Shown here one piece after another: positions 34,396-43,507 of a stretch of 64,000 bases of DNA (position 1 is the stretch's first letter; every line of letters starts with the position of its first letter). Origin of the DNA: Maritalea mobilis (GTDB taxonomy: Bacteria; Pseudomonadota; Alphaproteobacteria; Rhodobacterales; Rhodobacteraceae); NCBI RefSeq assembly GCF_019800885.1, contig NZ_JAHVKE010000001.1, forward strand, positions 620,001 to 684,000, written 5' to 3'. The position numbers and the translations under genes were made by a program. The notes beneath the pieces are model-generated. The model ran no database searches. It was not told where the DNA came from and saw only the letters and a list, made by a program, of their open reading frames with translations.

Positions 34396-34917
34396 TTGAG
34401 CCAGATCATCCTTGTCACCGGCGGCGCGCGCTCGGGCAAAAGCAGCCATGCCGAGGCCCGCACACGGTCGTTTCCGGGCGAGCGCATCTATGTCGCCACT
34501 TCCCGCGTCTATGACGACGAGATGCGCGACCGGATCGATCGCCATATCGCCGATCGCGGCGACGGCTGGACCACGATCGAGGAGCCGGTGAACCTTGCCG
34601 AGGTGCTGGATCAGACCGACGGGCGCGGGCCGAGGCTTGTCGATTGCCTGACGCTCTGGCTGTCGAACCTGATGCTGGACGGGCGGGAGTGGGAACCGGC
34701 AGCCAAGACCCTGATCGAGACCCTGTCGCGCCAGACCAGCCCGGTGATCCTTGTCAGCAACGAGGTGGGCATGGGCATCGTGCCGGAAAACGCGCTGGCC
34801 CGCGCGTTCCGCGATGCGCAGGGCTGGTTGAACCAGCGCGTGGCGGTCGTGGCGGATGAGGTGCAGTTCGTCGTCGCGGGGTTGCCCTTGCAGATCAAAG
34901 GCCCCGCGTCCGAGTGA
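34396..34917 (+). CDS. cobP: adenosylcobinamide kinase/guanylyltransferase CobP (CobU)
   Basis: This 173-residue bifunctional enzyme phosphorylates adenosylcobinamide and transfers GMP for nucleotide-loop assembly. The P-loop GGARSGKSSHAE is at residue 8, IYVATSRVYDDEMRDRI follows near residue 33, and VLVSNEVGMGIVPENALAR-type text is near residue 120. The TTG at 34396 is preceded by GGGGAGAGA and gives the standard length. The upstream ATG 34321 would add 25 residues without family character. The 220-bp gap before it (34176-34395) holds no recognisable riboswitch. Confidence 0.92.
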   Translation: MSQIILVTGGARSGKSSHAEARTRSFPGERIYVATSRVYDDEMRDRIDRHIADRGDGWTTIEEPVNLAEVLDQTDGRGPRLVDCLTLWLSNLMLDGREWEPAAKTLIETLSRQTSPVILVSNEVGMGIVPENALARAFRDAQGWLNQRVAVVADEVQFVVAGLPLQIKGPASE

Positions 34918-34942
34918 CGTCGCCTTGCCAAGGCCTGCCGCG

Positions 34943-36397
34943 CTAGCGCGCAAGGGCCAGCAAGGCGTCGAGGTCCAGATCGGCGGCGATCTCGTCCGCG
35001 AAATCGTCCAGCGCCTGATCGAGCCGCGCGCGATGCCCCGCGCCCGAGGCCTGCCCGCCCATTCGCGTCAGCCAATGCTGTCGGAAGGGGTCCGACGCGA
35101 ACAACCCGTGCAGGTAGCACCCGGACACGAGGCCATCGCCCGACACAGCGCCTTCATCCCGGCCCTCCAGCCTGAGCCATGGCTTGGTCAGGCCCGGCCC
35201 CTCGGTCCGGCCCATATGCATCTCGTAGCCGGTGACGCGCGTGCCGCTGATGCTGTCCTGCGCTTCGACCTCAACCAACCGTTTCTCGGCAGCGATCGTG
35301 GTCTCGATCTCCAGCAGGCCCAGGCCCGTGGTATCGCCCGGCGCGCCCTCGATCCCGTCCGGGTCGCGCACCACCTGGCCCAGCATCTGGTACCCGGCGC
35401 AAAGCCCCGCCACCCGGCCACCACGCCGCAGATGCGCGCGCAGGTCGATGTCCCACCCCTCGGCCCGGAAGGCCTCGAGCGCGGGGCGCGTGGTCTTGGA
35501 CCCCAAGAGCAGGACCACGTCGGCATCGCCGGGGATCGCCTGCCCGGGCTTGACCCAACGCAGATCGACACCCGGCTCGGCGATCAGCGGGTCCAGATCG
35601 TCGAAATTCGCCATCCGCGACAGTTCGGGCACGGCGATGACAAGGCCGCCCCCTGCCCCCGTCTTGCGCCCGTAGCCAAGCGAGTCCTCCTCGGGCAGCG
35701 CGCGGGCGGCTTGCGACCAGCGCAGCAGGCCAAGGACGGGCCAGCCGGTCTCGGCCAGGATGTCCGCCGCCGCCGGAGCAAAGATCGACGGATCGCCGCG
35801 AAACTTGTTCACGATCACACCACAGACGCGCGCGCGGTCCTCGGCGCTCCACAGGCGGTGATGCCCGATGGCCGCTGCCGTGACCCCGCCGCGCGACTCG
35901 TCGCCCAGCAGAACGGCGGGCAGATCGGCGGCTTCGGCCAGCCCCATGTTCGAGATATCCTGCGGGCGCAGGTAGCGTTCGGCGGCGCAGCCCGCCCCCT
36001 CGACCAGCACGAGGTCATGCTGCGCCGACAGCCGGTCGAGGCTGTCGCGGACGGTCGCGCGCAACTCGGGCTTCAACCGCTGGTAGGCGCTGGCGGAGTA
36101 GCGGCCAAGGACGCGGCCCTGCACCACCACCTGCGCATCGACATCCGTCTCGGGTTTCAGAAGGACGGGGTTCATATGCACAGTCAGCGGCACCCCGGCG
36201 GCATGGGCCTGCAAGGCCTGGGCGCGCCCGATCTCTCCACCGTCCGAGGTGACGGCGGCATTGTTCGACATGTTCTGCGCCTTGAACGGGGCCACGCTCA
36301 GCCCTTTGCGAGCATAGGCGCGACAGAGGCCCGCGACCAGTAGGCTCTTGCCCACGTCCGACCCGGTGCCAAGCACCATCAGCCGCCGACCGGTCAT
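34943..36397 (-). CDS. cobQ: cobyric acid synthase CobQ, copy 1
   Basis: This 484-residue glutamine-dependent enzyme amidates four carboxylates of adenosylcobyrinate a,c-diamide. The N-terminal ATPase part has GTGSDVGKSLLVAGLCRAYA and PFKAQNMSNNAA. The C-terminal glutaminase has Cys in GLCAGYQMLG near residue 333 and His in GCYLHGLF near residue 433. Motifs between differ from the usual CobQ: DESRGG where most have DIDRGG, though NKFRGD is kept. It starts inside the stop region of a second cobQ (overlap 36394-36397). It is convergent with cobP. Confidence 0.9.
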   Translation of the reverse strand: MTGRRLMVLGTGSDVGKSLLVAGLCRAYARKGLSVAPFKAQNMSNNAAVTSDGGEIGRAQALQAHAAGVPLTVHMNPVLLKPETDVDAQVVVQGRVLGRYSASAYQRLKPELRATVRDSLDRLSAQHDLVLVEGAGCAAERYLRPQDISNMGLAEAADLPAVLLGDESRGGVTAAAIGHHRLWSAEDRARVCGVIVNKFRGDPSIFAPAAADILAETGWPVLGLLRWSQAARALPEEDSLGYGRKTGAGGGLVIAVPELSRMANFDDLDPLIAEPGVDLRWVKPGQAIPGDADVVLLLGSKTTRPALEAFRAEGWDIDLRAHLRRGGRVAGLCAGYQMLGQVVRDPDGIEGAPGDTTGLGLLEIETTIAAEKRLVEVEAQDSISGTRVTGYEMHMGRTEGPGLTKPWLRLEGRDEGAVSGDGLVSGCYLHGLFASDPFRQHWLTRMGGQASGAGHRARLDQALDDFADEIAADLDLDALLALAR

Positions 36398-37968
36398 CGC
36401 GCGAGCGCCAGCAACGCGTCGAGATCCATGTCTTCTTCGAGTTGATCGGCCAGCGCATCAAGCGTCGCTTCGATCTGCGCCTCGTGATCGAGCCCCGAGG
36501 CTCGCCCACCCATCGCCTCCAGCCAATGGCCGCGATACTCGACCGTCCCGAAGATCCCGTGGATGTAGGCCCCCATGACCCGGCCGTCAGGTGACACCGC
36601 ACCTTCGTCCTGCCCATCAAGGCGCAGCCACGGACGCGACAGGCCCGGCCCGTCCGTCCGGCCCATATGCATCTCGTAGCCCGTGACGCGCGCCCCGCTT
36701 TCGGTGTCGACGGCATCCACTTCGACCAGGCGCTTGTCGTCGGTGATCGTGGTCTCGACATCGAGCAGGCCGAGGCCCGGCGTCTCACCCGGCGCGCCTT
36801 CGATCCCGGCGGGATCGCGCACCACGCGGCCCAGCATCTGGAACCCGGCGCAGATGCCGACCACCCGACCGCCGCGCCGCACGTGGGACAGGATGTCGAT
36901 ATCCCAACCCTGTTTGCGCAACGCCTCGAGCGCCGGGCGCGTCGTCTTGGACCCCGGCAGAAGCACGACATCGGCATCCACGGGGATCGTCTGGCCGGGC
37001 TTCACCCAGACAAGGTCCACGCCTGGCTCGGACGAAAGCGGGTCGAGATCGTCGAAATTCGCCACCCGGTCGATCTGCGGCACCGCGATTTTCAGGGCAC
37101 CCCCGGCAGAACGTGACGGCCGTTCGAGCGCCAGCGCGTCCTCGGCGGGCAAAAGCGCCGCCCCCTCGAACCAGCGCGCCACGCCAAGGAAGGGCCAGCC
37201 AGTCATCTCGGTGATGGTTTGGCAGGCCGGTTCGTAAAGCGAGAAATAGCCCCGGAACTTGTTCACGAGGTAGCCCACGATCCGCGCACGCTCCTCCTCG
37301 GTGTGGAGCATCCAGCTCCCGACCATCGCGGCGAGCGCCCCGCCCCGGTCATTGTCGGTCAGCAGGACGACGGGCAGATCGACGGCCTCGGCAAAGCGCA
37401 TGTTCGCGATGTCGGAGCGTCGCAGGTGCGTTTCCGTGGCCGCCCCGGCGCCTTCGACCAGGACAAGATCAGCCTCGGCCGCGGTGCGGTTGTAGCTGTC
37501 GACCACGGCGGGCATCAGCATTGGCTTGAGATTATGGTAATGCCGCGCGGGCCAGTTGCCGAGGGCGCGGCCCCGCAGCACCACCTGCGAGCCCACCATG
37601 GCCTGCGGCTTCAACAGGATCGGGTTCATGTGGATGGAGGCGGGCCGTCCCGCCGCGCGCGCCTGCAACGCCTGCGCGCGCCCGATCTCGCCGCGCGGCA
37701 CGGTGCCGTCCGGTCCGGGCGGCAGATCGCCGTCGGCCGCGACGGCGGCGTTGTTCGACATGTTCTGTGCCTTGAACGGGGCGACCGTCAGGCCCCGGCG
37801 CGCATAGGCCCGGCAGAGGCCCGCGACCAGCATGCTCTTGCCCACGTCCGAACTGGTGCCCTGGATCATCAGCGCCCGACCCCGTCGCGGCGGCGCGGGG
37901 TCGAGAATGGGCACGTTGATGTCGGGCATCGGCGGCGGTGCGTCGTCGGGCGGCAGGTCGTAAGTCAT
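36394..37968 (-). CDS. cobQ: cobyric acid synthase CobQ, copy 2 (paralogue)
   Basis: This 524-residue paralogue of the next gene shares near-identical stretches such as DVGKSxLVAGLCRAYARxGL and the C-terminal DLDALLALAR. It has a 30-residue N-terminal extension and a short insertion (GDLPPGPDGTVPR) after the NNAA motif. Glutaminase residues are intact (GICAGFQMLG; GAYIHGIF). Its ATPase half keeps DNDRGG but has NKFRGYF where CobQ proteins normally have NKFRGD. It overlaps copy 1 by ATGA, so both should be made together. Whether both are active is unknown. Confidence 0.88.
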   Translation of the reverse strand: MTYDLPPDDAPPPMPDINVPILDPAPPRRGRALMIQGTSSDVGKSMLVAGLCRAYARRGLTVAPFKAQNMSNNAAVAADGDLPPGPDGTVPRGEIGRAQALQARAAGRPASIHMNPILLKPQAMVGSQVVLRGRALGNWPARHYHNLKPMLMPAVVDSYNRTAAEADLVLVEGAGAATETHLRRSDIANMRFAEAVDLPVVLLTDNDRGGALAAMVGSWMLHTEEERARIVGYLVNKFRGYFSLYEPACQTITEMTGWPFLGVARWFEGAALLPAEDALALERPSRSAGGALKIAVPQIDRVANFDDLDPLSSEPGVDLVWVKPGQTIPVDADVVLLPGSKTTRPALEALRKQGWDIDILSHVRRGGRVVGICAGFQMLGRVVRDPAGIEGAPGETPGLGLLDVETTITDDKRLVEVDAVDTESGARVTGYEMHMGRTDGPGLSRPWLRLDGQDEGAVSPDGRVMGAYIHGIFGTVEYRGHWLEAMGGRASGLDHEAQIEATLDALADQLEEDMDLDALLALAR

Positions 37969-38149
37969 GGCACCTCGCGGAACGGTTGGGCACAGGGTGA
38001 TGTGCCTGTGGCGTAGAGCTTGTCAAGCGGCGGCACGGGTGGTCGGCCCGCGCGGCGATGCGGAGCGCCGGGGTTTCCAACGCCGGCCTGTGGTTCTATC
38101 TGTTTCACAACACATTGCCGCGCTTTGACCTCGAAAAGGAAAAACCGAG

Positions 38150-38716
38150 ATGACCACCGAGACCCCATCGACCGCTCCAACCCTCGTGGTCACCCGCACG
38201 GGCGACTCCGGCGAAACGGATATCGGCACGGGCCGCGTGCTGAAATCCGCGCCGCGGATCGAAGCCTACGGCACGGTCGACGAGGCCAATGCCGTGATCG
38301 GCGTTCTGCGCACCGCCGCACGCGATGACAGCGACCTCGACGGGTGGCTGCGCGAAATCCAGACCGATCTGCTGAATATCGGAACCGACCTTCACATGGC
38401 GGGAGAGGCCAACGACGCGCAGCGGTTCAAATCCGCGCCCACCGAGCGGATCGAGGGGTTGCTTGAATCTCTGAACGCGAGCCAGCCGCCGCTGACGAGT
38501 TTCGTTCTGCCGACCGGGGTGAATGCCGCCGGGGCCTACGCGCATCTCGCGCGGACCGTCGTGCGCCGGGCCGAGCGCCGTGTCGTCGCACTCTCGCAGG
38601 TGGAGGCGGTGAACCCGGAGGTTCAGACATACCTCAACCGCCTTGCGGATTTCCTGTTCGTGGTCAGTCGCGCGCTGAACGAGCATGGCACCAAGGACGA
38701 CGTCTGGGCGTCGTAA
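38150..38716 (+). CDS. cob(I)alamin adenosyltransferase, PduO/MMAB type
   Basis: This 188-residue ATP:corrinoid adenosyltransferase forms the cobalt-carbon bond of adenosylcobalamin. PduO-type marks are VVTRTGDSGETDIGTGRVLKS in the first 35 residues, the AYGTVDEANAVIG block near residue 40, and the arginine-rich TVVRRAERRVVAL near residue 140. It ends with NRLADFLFVVSRALN, as in trimeric PduO enzymes. It is divergent from the cobQ pair across 181 bp and ends at a strong terminator. Confidence 0.93.
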   Translation: MTTETPSTAPTLVVTRTGDSGETDIGTGRVLKSAPRIEAYGTVDEANAVIGVLRTAARDDSDLDGWLREIQTDLLNIGTDLHMAGEANDAQRFKSAPTERIEGLLESLNASQPPLTSFVLPTGVNAAGAYAHLARTVVRRAERRVVALSQVEAVNPEVQTYLNRLADFLFVVSRALNEHGTKDDVWAS

Positions 38717-38734
38717 GAGACTTCTGAAAAGGCA

Positions 38735-38770
38735 GGGCGCCCGACACTTGCCGGGCGCCCCCCTTTTTTT
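38735..38770 (+). terminator. intrinsic terminator after the adenosyltransferase gene
   Basis: A 9-bp stem GGGCGCCCG/CGGGCGCCC with an 8-nt loop is followed, after CCC, by a run of seven T. It separates the convergent adenosyltransferase gene and bchE. Confidence 0.88.
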
Positions 38771-38793
38771 CAACGGGTCAGGCGTGCCGCGTC

Positions 38794-40641
38794 TCAGCGC
38801 AGCGCCGCTTCCTGTTCTTCTTCGTCCATTTGCGGGTTGCCGGCCACCTGGCTCGGGTTCGTCGTGGCGGCATGGACCCGCGACAGTGCCGCGTCCATTT
38901 CCGCTTCGGACATCTGCTGATCCCCGCCGCCGCCGCAGGCCGCCGCGGCCAAGGCTTTCTCGCGGGCCCGCAGATCGGCCACCACCTCGGCGCGCTCATC
39001 CTCGGACAGGGGCCGCTTGACCGCGCCATTTGCCGTGGCCTTGGCCGCGCCATTGCTCAGGCCCAGACCTTCCTCGGCGGCCTTCATGCGCGCCTCGGCT
39101 TCTTCTTCCTTCCGCTTGGTGCGCGCCTTCCAGGCGTTCACGTCGCCGAAATCGACCTTTTCATCCAGCTTCTTGGTGCTGTCGAAGTTCCACTTGAGCT
39201 TCTTGATGGTCTGCGGTCCCCAATAGCCGAACTTCCCGAGGTCGTAGAACTTGCGTTCCAGCGCACTCTTGATGAAGGCCTTGAGACAGCCCATCAGGTA
39301 GCGGCGCTTCAGCGGGTCCTTCTGCCACGGGTAGTGGAACAGCGACCGGCGCATGTAGAACCGGCGATAGTTGTTCATCACCGCGTCCAGCAACTCGCCC
39401 CGATCCATGTTCTTGGGCTTCATGATCGGCGTCACGAAGTTGTACTTCTCGAAGTCGAAGACCTCGACCTGGTCCTCCATCTCGCGGTAGAGGTCGGAAT
39501 AGGGCCAGGGCGTGAACATCGACCAGTTGGCCATGTCGGCGCCCCAATCCATCACCATCTCGTAGGTCTCGTTGATGGTTTCCGGCGTCTCGCTGTCGAT
39601 GCCCATGATGAACTGGGCCTCGGTGACGATACCGTTTTCCCGCAGAAGCCGGATCGCCTTCTTGTTCTCGGCGACCGAGGTTTCCTTGTTGAACAGGTCT
39701 AGGTTGAGCTGTGCCGCCGCCTCGGTCCCCAGAGAGATGTGGATCAGGCCGGCCTTGCGATAGAAGGGCAGATCCTCTTCATCGCGCAGGATGTCGGACA
39801 CGCGGGTGTTGATGCCCCAGTGGATGCCCAGGTCGCGGTCGATCAATTCCTGGCAGAAGGCGACGAAGGCCTTCTTGTTGATGGTCGGCTCCTCGTCGGC
39901 GAGGATGAAGAAGCCCACCTCGTGCTCTTTCATCAGGTGCTCGATCTCGTCGACCACCAGCTTGGGATCGCGCACGCGGTAGTCGCGCCAGAATTTCCAC
40001 TGCGAGCAGAAGGAACAGGTGAACGGGCAGCCGCGCGACATGGTCGGCGTGGCCACGCGCACGTTCAGCGGGATGTAGATGTATTTAGGCCAGTCCAGCA
40101 CCGACCAGTCGGCCACGATCGAGTCGACATTCTTGATCGGCGGCTCGGGCTTGGTCGCGATCACCTTCTCGCCTTCGCGATAGGCGATGCCGTTGATCTG
40201 GCCGCGATCGTTGGGCCAGCGGCCGGCATGCACGGATTCGACAAGGTTCAGCATGACCGCTTCGCCCTCGCCGCGCACCACGGCGTCGATCCAGGGGGCT
40301 TCCTTCAGCACCTGGTTGTACATGAAGGTGCCGTGGATGCCGCCCAGGACGCAGACGGCCTCGGGGTGCATTTCCTTGGCGATCTCAAGCGCGCGTTCGG
40401 CCTTGTAGATCGAGGGCGTCATGGCGGTGCAGCCGATGACGTCGATGTGGTCTTCCTTGGCCAGTTCGGCGCGGAGCTGATCTTCGGTCAGGTCATCGGT
40501 CATCGCGTCGATGAACCGGATATCGGTATATCCACCCGACTTCAGGAAGCCGGCGAGATAGGCGACCCAAGCGGGCGACCACTTGCCCGCGATCTCGGCC
40601 CCGCCGGAGTGATAGTTCGGATGAATCAAGACAATGCGCAT
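38794..40641 (-). CDS. bchE: Mg-protoporphyrin IX monomethyl ester anaerobic oxidative cyclase BchE
   Basis: This 615-residue cobalamin-binding radical SAM enzyme forms the fifth ring of bacteriochlorophyll without oxygen. The N-terminus [19 protein letters not shown] and [20 protein letters not shown] match the B12-binding domain of BchE. The iron-sulfur motif [16 protein letters not shown] has cysteines at 205, 209 and 212. GGAGGAA directly before ATG 40641 fixes the start. About 70 extra C-terminal residues, charged and alanine-rich with [11 protein letters not shown], exceed the R. capsulatus length I remember (575). FnrL- and PpsR-like sites lie upstream. It sits among B12 genes, not in a photosynthesis cluster. 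Confidence 0.92.
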   Translation of the reverse strand: MRIVLIHPNYHSGGAEIAGKWSPAWVAYLAGFLKSGGYTDIRFIDAMTDDLTEDQLRAELAKEDHIDVIGCTAMTPSIYKAERALEIAKEMHPEAVCVLGGIHGTFMYNQVLKEAPWIDAVVRGEGEAVMLNLVESVHAGRWPNDRGQINGIAYREGEKVIATKPEPPIKNVDSIVADWSVLDWPKYIYIPLNVRVATPTMSRGCPFTCSFCSQWKFWRDYRVRDPKLVVDEIEHLMKEHEVGFFILADEEPTINKKAFVAFCQELIDRDLGIHWGINTRVSDILRDEEDLPFYRKAGLIHISLGTEAAAQLNLDLFNKETSVAENKKAIRLLRENGIVTEAQFIMGIDSETPETINETYEMVMDWGADMANWSMFTPWPYSDLYREMEDQVEVFDFEKYNFVTPIMKPKNMDRGELLDAVMNNYRRFYMRRSLFHYPWQKDPLKRRYLMGCLKAFIKSALERKFYDLGKFGYWGPQTIKKLKWNFDSTKKLDEKVDFGDVNAWKARTKRKEEEAEARMKAAEEGLGLSNGAAKATANGAVKRPLSEDERAEVVADLRAREKALAAAACGGGGDQQMSEAEMDAALSRVHAATTNPSQVAGNPQMDEEEQEAALR

Positions 40642-40697
40642 CGGCGGTTCCTCCACGGCGCGGTCCAGAGGCGCCGGTCAATGTTCACGCAGATAGT

Positions 40698-40715
40698 TGT
40701 CAGGCAAACTTGACA
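40698..40715. promoter_or_regulatory. PpsR/CrtJ-type site upstream of bchE
   Basis: The sequence matches TGT-N12-ACA exactly and the extended symmetric form TGTCA-N8-TGACA. PpsR/CrtJ represses bacteriochlorophyll genes through such sites. It lies 57-74 bp before the bchE ATG, where it would overlap the expected transcription start if the FNR-like box is an activator at -41.5. Confidence 0.6.
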
Positions 40716-40734
40716 GATCGATGCGTCGGAGGAA

Positions 40735-40748
40735 TTGACATGAATCAA
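40735..40748 (-). promoter_or_regulatory. FnrL-type box upstream of bchE
   Basis: On the bchE strand the 14 bases read TTGAT-TCAT-GTCAA, one base from the perfect FNR consensus TTGAT-N4-ATCAA and within variants accepted by FnrL. Its centre is about 100 bp before the ATG, in the gap between the SDR stop codon and bchE. Activation by oxygen limitation is the natural reading for an oxygen-independent cyclase. Confidence 0.6.
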
Positions 40749-40767
40749 GCGCGAACGCGCTGTCGCC

Positions 40768-41475
40768 TCAATTCATCGCCATTCCGCCATCGATATTGAG
40801 GGTTTGGCCGGTGATGTAGCCGGCTTCCCATCCCAGCAGGAACCGAATCGCGGGGGCGACCTCTTCCGGGGCGCCGAACCGACCGAGGGGGATATCGGCG
40901 AGCAGGCGATCCTTGGACTCCGTTACCAGCGGCACCGACATATCCGTCATGATGACGCCCGGCGCGATGGCGTTGACGGTCGCGCGGCGGCGCAGACGGC
41001 GGGCCAGCGCGCGCGTCATCCCGACAAGCCCGGCCTTGGCCGCCGAATAGGCCACATAGTCCTTCGCCCCGCGCCGGTACGCGACAGAGGAGGCGAAGAC
41101 CATCCGCCCCATGCGACCGGGCGGCAGGCGGTCCTCCATCGCGGTGGCGAAGTCATAGGCATTCGCGAGATTGTCGGCCATCGTCCGCTCCCACACGCCG
41201 GGCGTGTCGGCAAGTTCGCGGTCCGGGGTGAATGTGCCCGCAAGGTGCACCAGCCCGTAGATCGGCCCCTCGACGGCGGCGAGGGCGGCGCGGGCGGCCT
41301 CCACCCCGTCCGCCTCGAGCGGAAAGATGGGCGAGTCGAGCGGGCTGGCCATATCCTCAAGCGCCGATCCGGGGCGGTCAATCAACAGCAGGTCATACCC
41401 GGCAGAGCGCAAGGTTTTCGCCGTGACGCGCCCGATCCCGCCAGCCGCCCCCGTGATTGCGATCCGATCCGCCAT
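40768..41475 (-). CDS. short-chain dehydrogenase/reductase (FabG-like)
   Basis: This 235-residue SDR starts with the cofactor motif ITGAAGGIG. The active site is SSVAYRRGAKDYVAYSAAK, giving the catalytic Ser and YxxxK, followed by NAIAPGVIMTD and the C-terminal GYITGQTLNIDGG. The substrate is unknown. AGAAGGAGAT before ATG 41475 is a strong ribosome site. It lies upstream of bchE on the same strand and is divergent from cobB. Confidence 0.87.
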   Translation of the reverse strand: MADRIAITGAAGGIGRVTAKTLRSAGYDLLLIDRPGSALEDMASPLDSPIFPLEADGVEAARAALAAVEGPIYGLVHLAGTFTPDRELADTPGVWERTMADNLANAYDFATAMEDRLPPGRMGRMVFASSVAYRRGAKDYVAYSAAKAGLVGMTRALARRLRRRATVNAIAPGVIMTDMSVPLVTESKDRLLADIPLGRFGAPEEVAPAIRFLLGWEAGYITGQTLNIDGGMAMN

Positions 41476-41617
41476 GCCCGATCTCCTTCTTGCTTGCGTG
41501 ACCGCGCCTTTCTGCACCGCATCCAACCGGGAAGGAACCCCTCTGGCCCCGGCGATGCCCTTGACACCCTTGGCCCGGCCAAACCAAGTGGGCCGGATGC
41601 CAGGCAAGAGGGGCGCA

Positions 41618-42991
41618 ATGACCGAGTCACACAGATCCGGCGAAGGACCAGCGGCGCTGTCGGGACATGACCCGTCCCGGCCCACCCCGCCGCCGGGCCT
41701 CGTGATCGCGGCCCCGGCCTCGGGCATCGGCAAGACCACCGTGACCCTGGGCCTTCTGCGGGCGCTCCGCGACAGCGGGCTGACGGTGCAGGCCTTCAAG
41801 AACGGGCCCGACTATATCGACCCCGGCTTTCACGCGGCGGCCGGGGGGCGACCCTCGTTCAACCTCGACCTCTGGGCGATGGACACGCCCCTGCTGGACG
41901 CAATCCTGGGCATGTCGCAGGGGGCCGACCTGGTCATTTCCGAGGGCGCCATGGGCCTTTATGACGGCAGCGCCGCGCCGGGCGTCAGTGGCCGCGGCTC
42001 CAGCGCCGAGGTGTCGCAGCGGTTCGGCTGGCCCGTCGTCCTTGTCCTCAACGTCGCGGCCCAGGCGCAGACGGCGGCGGCGATTGCCTATGGTCTTTCC
42101 AAGCATCCCAACGCACCGCCGCTGGCGGGCGTGATCCTCAACCACGTCGCGGGCGCCCGCCACGAAATGATGATCCGCGAAGAGATGGCGACGCTCGGCA
42201 TCACGGTCTTCGGCGCCCTGCCCCGCCGCAGCGACCTGGAGCTGCCCTCTCGGCACCTGGGCCTCGTGCAGGCCGAAGAACAGCCCGATATCGAACGCGT
42301 CATCGGGCGGCTCGGGGCCTTCCTGCGCGACCATGTCGATATCGCGAGCCTGACCGCCGCCGCGCGCCCTGGCGCGTCAAAGGACAAGGGCACGTGGCCC
42401 AAGCCGCCCGCGCAACGGATCGCCTTCGCCCGCGATGCGGCCTTCTCCTTCGCCTACCCGCACCTCCTCGAGGCGTGGCGGAATGCTGGCGCCGAGATCC
42501 TGCCCTTCTCGCCCCTGGCCGACGAACCGCCCGATGCCACGGCTGACCTCGCATGGCTCCCCGGAGGATACCCCGAACTGCATGCCGGCCACCTTGCCAC
42601 CTGCGCGGCCTTCCGCGATGGCTTGATCCGCTTTGCCGAAACCAGGCCGGTTCACGGAGAATGCGGCGGCTACATGGTTCTGGGCGAAACGCTGATCGAT
42701 GCGGATGGCGTGGGTCACCCGATGGTCGGCCTGCTGCGCCACACCACGAGCTTCCGCCAGCCCCGCCTGCACCTCGGCTACCGTCGGGCCGAGTTGCACG
42801 CCCCCTTGATGGGCCAAGCCCCCGGGACCGCCCTGGTCGGGCACGAATTTCACTACGCCACCCTGTCCGACCAGCGCGATGCGCCGCTGGCCAAGATCCA
42901 TGACGCCCAGGGCAACCCGATGCCCGAGACGGGCTCTGTCCGCGGCACGGTCACCGGAAGCTTCTTTCACATGATTGCCACCACGGATTGA
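41618..42991 (+). CDS. cobB: hydrogenobyrinic acid a,c-diamide synthase CobB
   Basis: This 457-residue amidotransferase amidates the a and c side chains of hydrogenobyrinate in the aerobic pathway. The ATPase half has LVIAAPASGIGKTTVTLGLL at residue 28, FKNGPDYIDPGFH near residue 60 and SEGAMGLYDG near residue 107. The glutaminase has its cysteine in VHGECGGYMVLG near residue 347. ATG 41618 is used; an in-frame ATG 21 bp earlier is possible. Promoter sequences must lie in the 142-bp gap shared with the divergent SDR. Confidence 0.93.
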   Translation: MTESHRSGEGPAALSGHDPSRPTPPPGLVIAAPASGIGKTTVTLGLLRALRDSGLTVQAFKNGPDYIDPGFHAAAGGRPSFNLDLWAMDTPLLDAILGMSQGADLVISEGAMGLYDGSAAPGVSGRGSSAEVSQRFGWPVVLVLNVAAQAQTAAAIAYGLSKHPNAPPLAGVILNHVAGARHEMMIREEMATLGITVFGALPRRSDLELPSRHLGLVQAEEQPDIERVIGRLGAFLRDHVDIASLTAAARPGASKDKGTWPKPPAQRIAFARDAAFSFAYPHLLEAWRNAGAEILPFSPLADEPPDATADLAWLPGGYPELHAGHLATCAAFRDGLIRFAETRPVHGECGGYMVLGETLIDADGVGHPMVGLLRHTTSFRQPRLHLGYRRAELHAPLMGQAPGTALVGHEFHYATLSDQRDAPLAKIHDAQGNPMPETGSVRGTVTGSFFHMIATTD

Positions 42992-43125
42992 TCTGGCCGC
43001 CGGACCCGTCCGATGCGCGCCGAAGTCATGTCTCGGGGGACAATCCACTCGACGCGGGCGATCGGCAGTTTATCTTTCCGGTAGCCATTCAGGGACGCCA
43101 CTCAGAAGAGCAGAGGGACACGAGC

Positions 43126-43473
43126 ATGCAACCGAAGGACACCACCAACAACGAAGCCTTCAAGGGCTTTACCAATACGTCCTGCCCCTTCCTGCCCTGC
43201 CACAAGGGTGTGCAGCGCGAATTCAACTGCCTGTTCTGCTATTGCCCGCTGATCGCCTATGAATGCCCCGGCCCGTACGAGGTGTTCACCGACAAGAACG
43301 GCGTGAAGCGCAAGGATTGTTCGGCCTGCACCCTGCCCCATGACGGCTATCACCAGTCGTGGAATTTCGTTCAGCGCTGGCTGGAATACCCTGTTCCATG
43401 GTCCGGCAACGAGCAGACCGACCCGCCCACCCGCCGCCCGAAGCCGCCGGGGTCCGACGAGTTCGAGGACTGA
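43126..43473 (+). CDS. cysteine-rich small metal-binding protein (PF04071-like)
   Basis: This 115-residue cytoplasmic protein has eight or more cysteines in the order CPFLPC, CLFCYCPL, ECPG and CSACTLPH, which fits the cysteine-rich small domain family. The pattern suggests a metal or iron-sulfur site. This domain often sits next to cobalamin genes, and here it follows cobB by 134 bp. AGAGGGA precedes ATG 43126, and residues before it in the longer frame are not conserved-looking. Function unknown. Confidence 0.82.
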   Translation: MQPKDTTNNEAFKGFTNTSCPFLPCHKGVQREFNCLFCYCPLIAYECPGPYEVFTDKNGVKRKDCSACTLPHDGYHQSWNFVQRWLEYPVPWSGNEQTDPPTRRPKPPGSDEFED

Positions 43474-43507
43474 CCTTCGGCTTACAGGTCCGCTTGCCCG
43501 GGAATCT

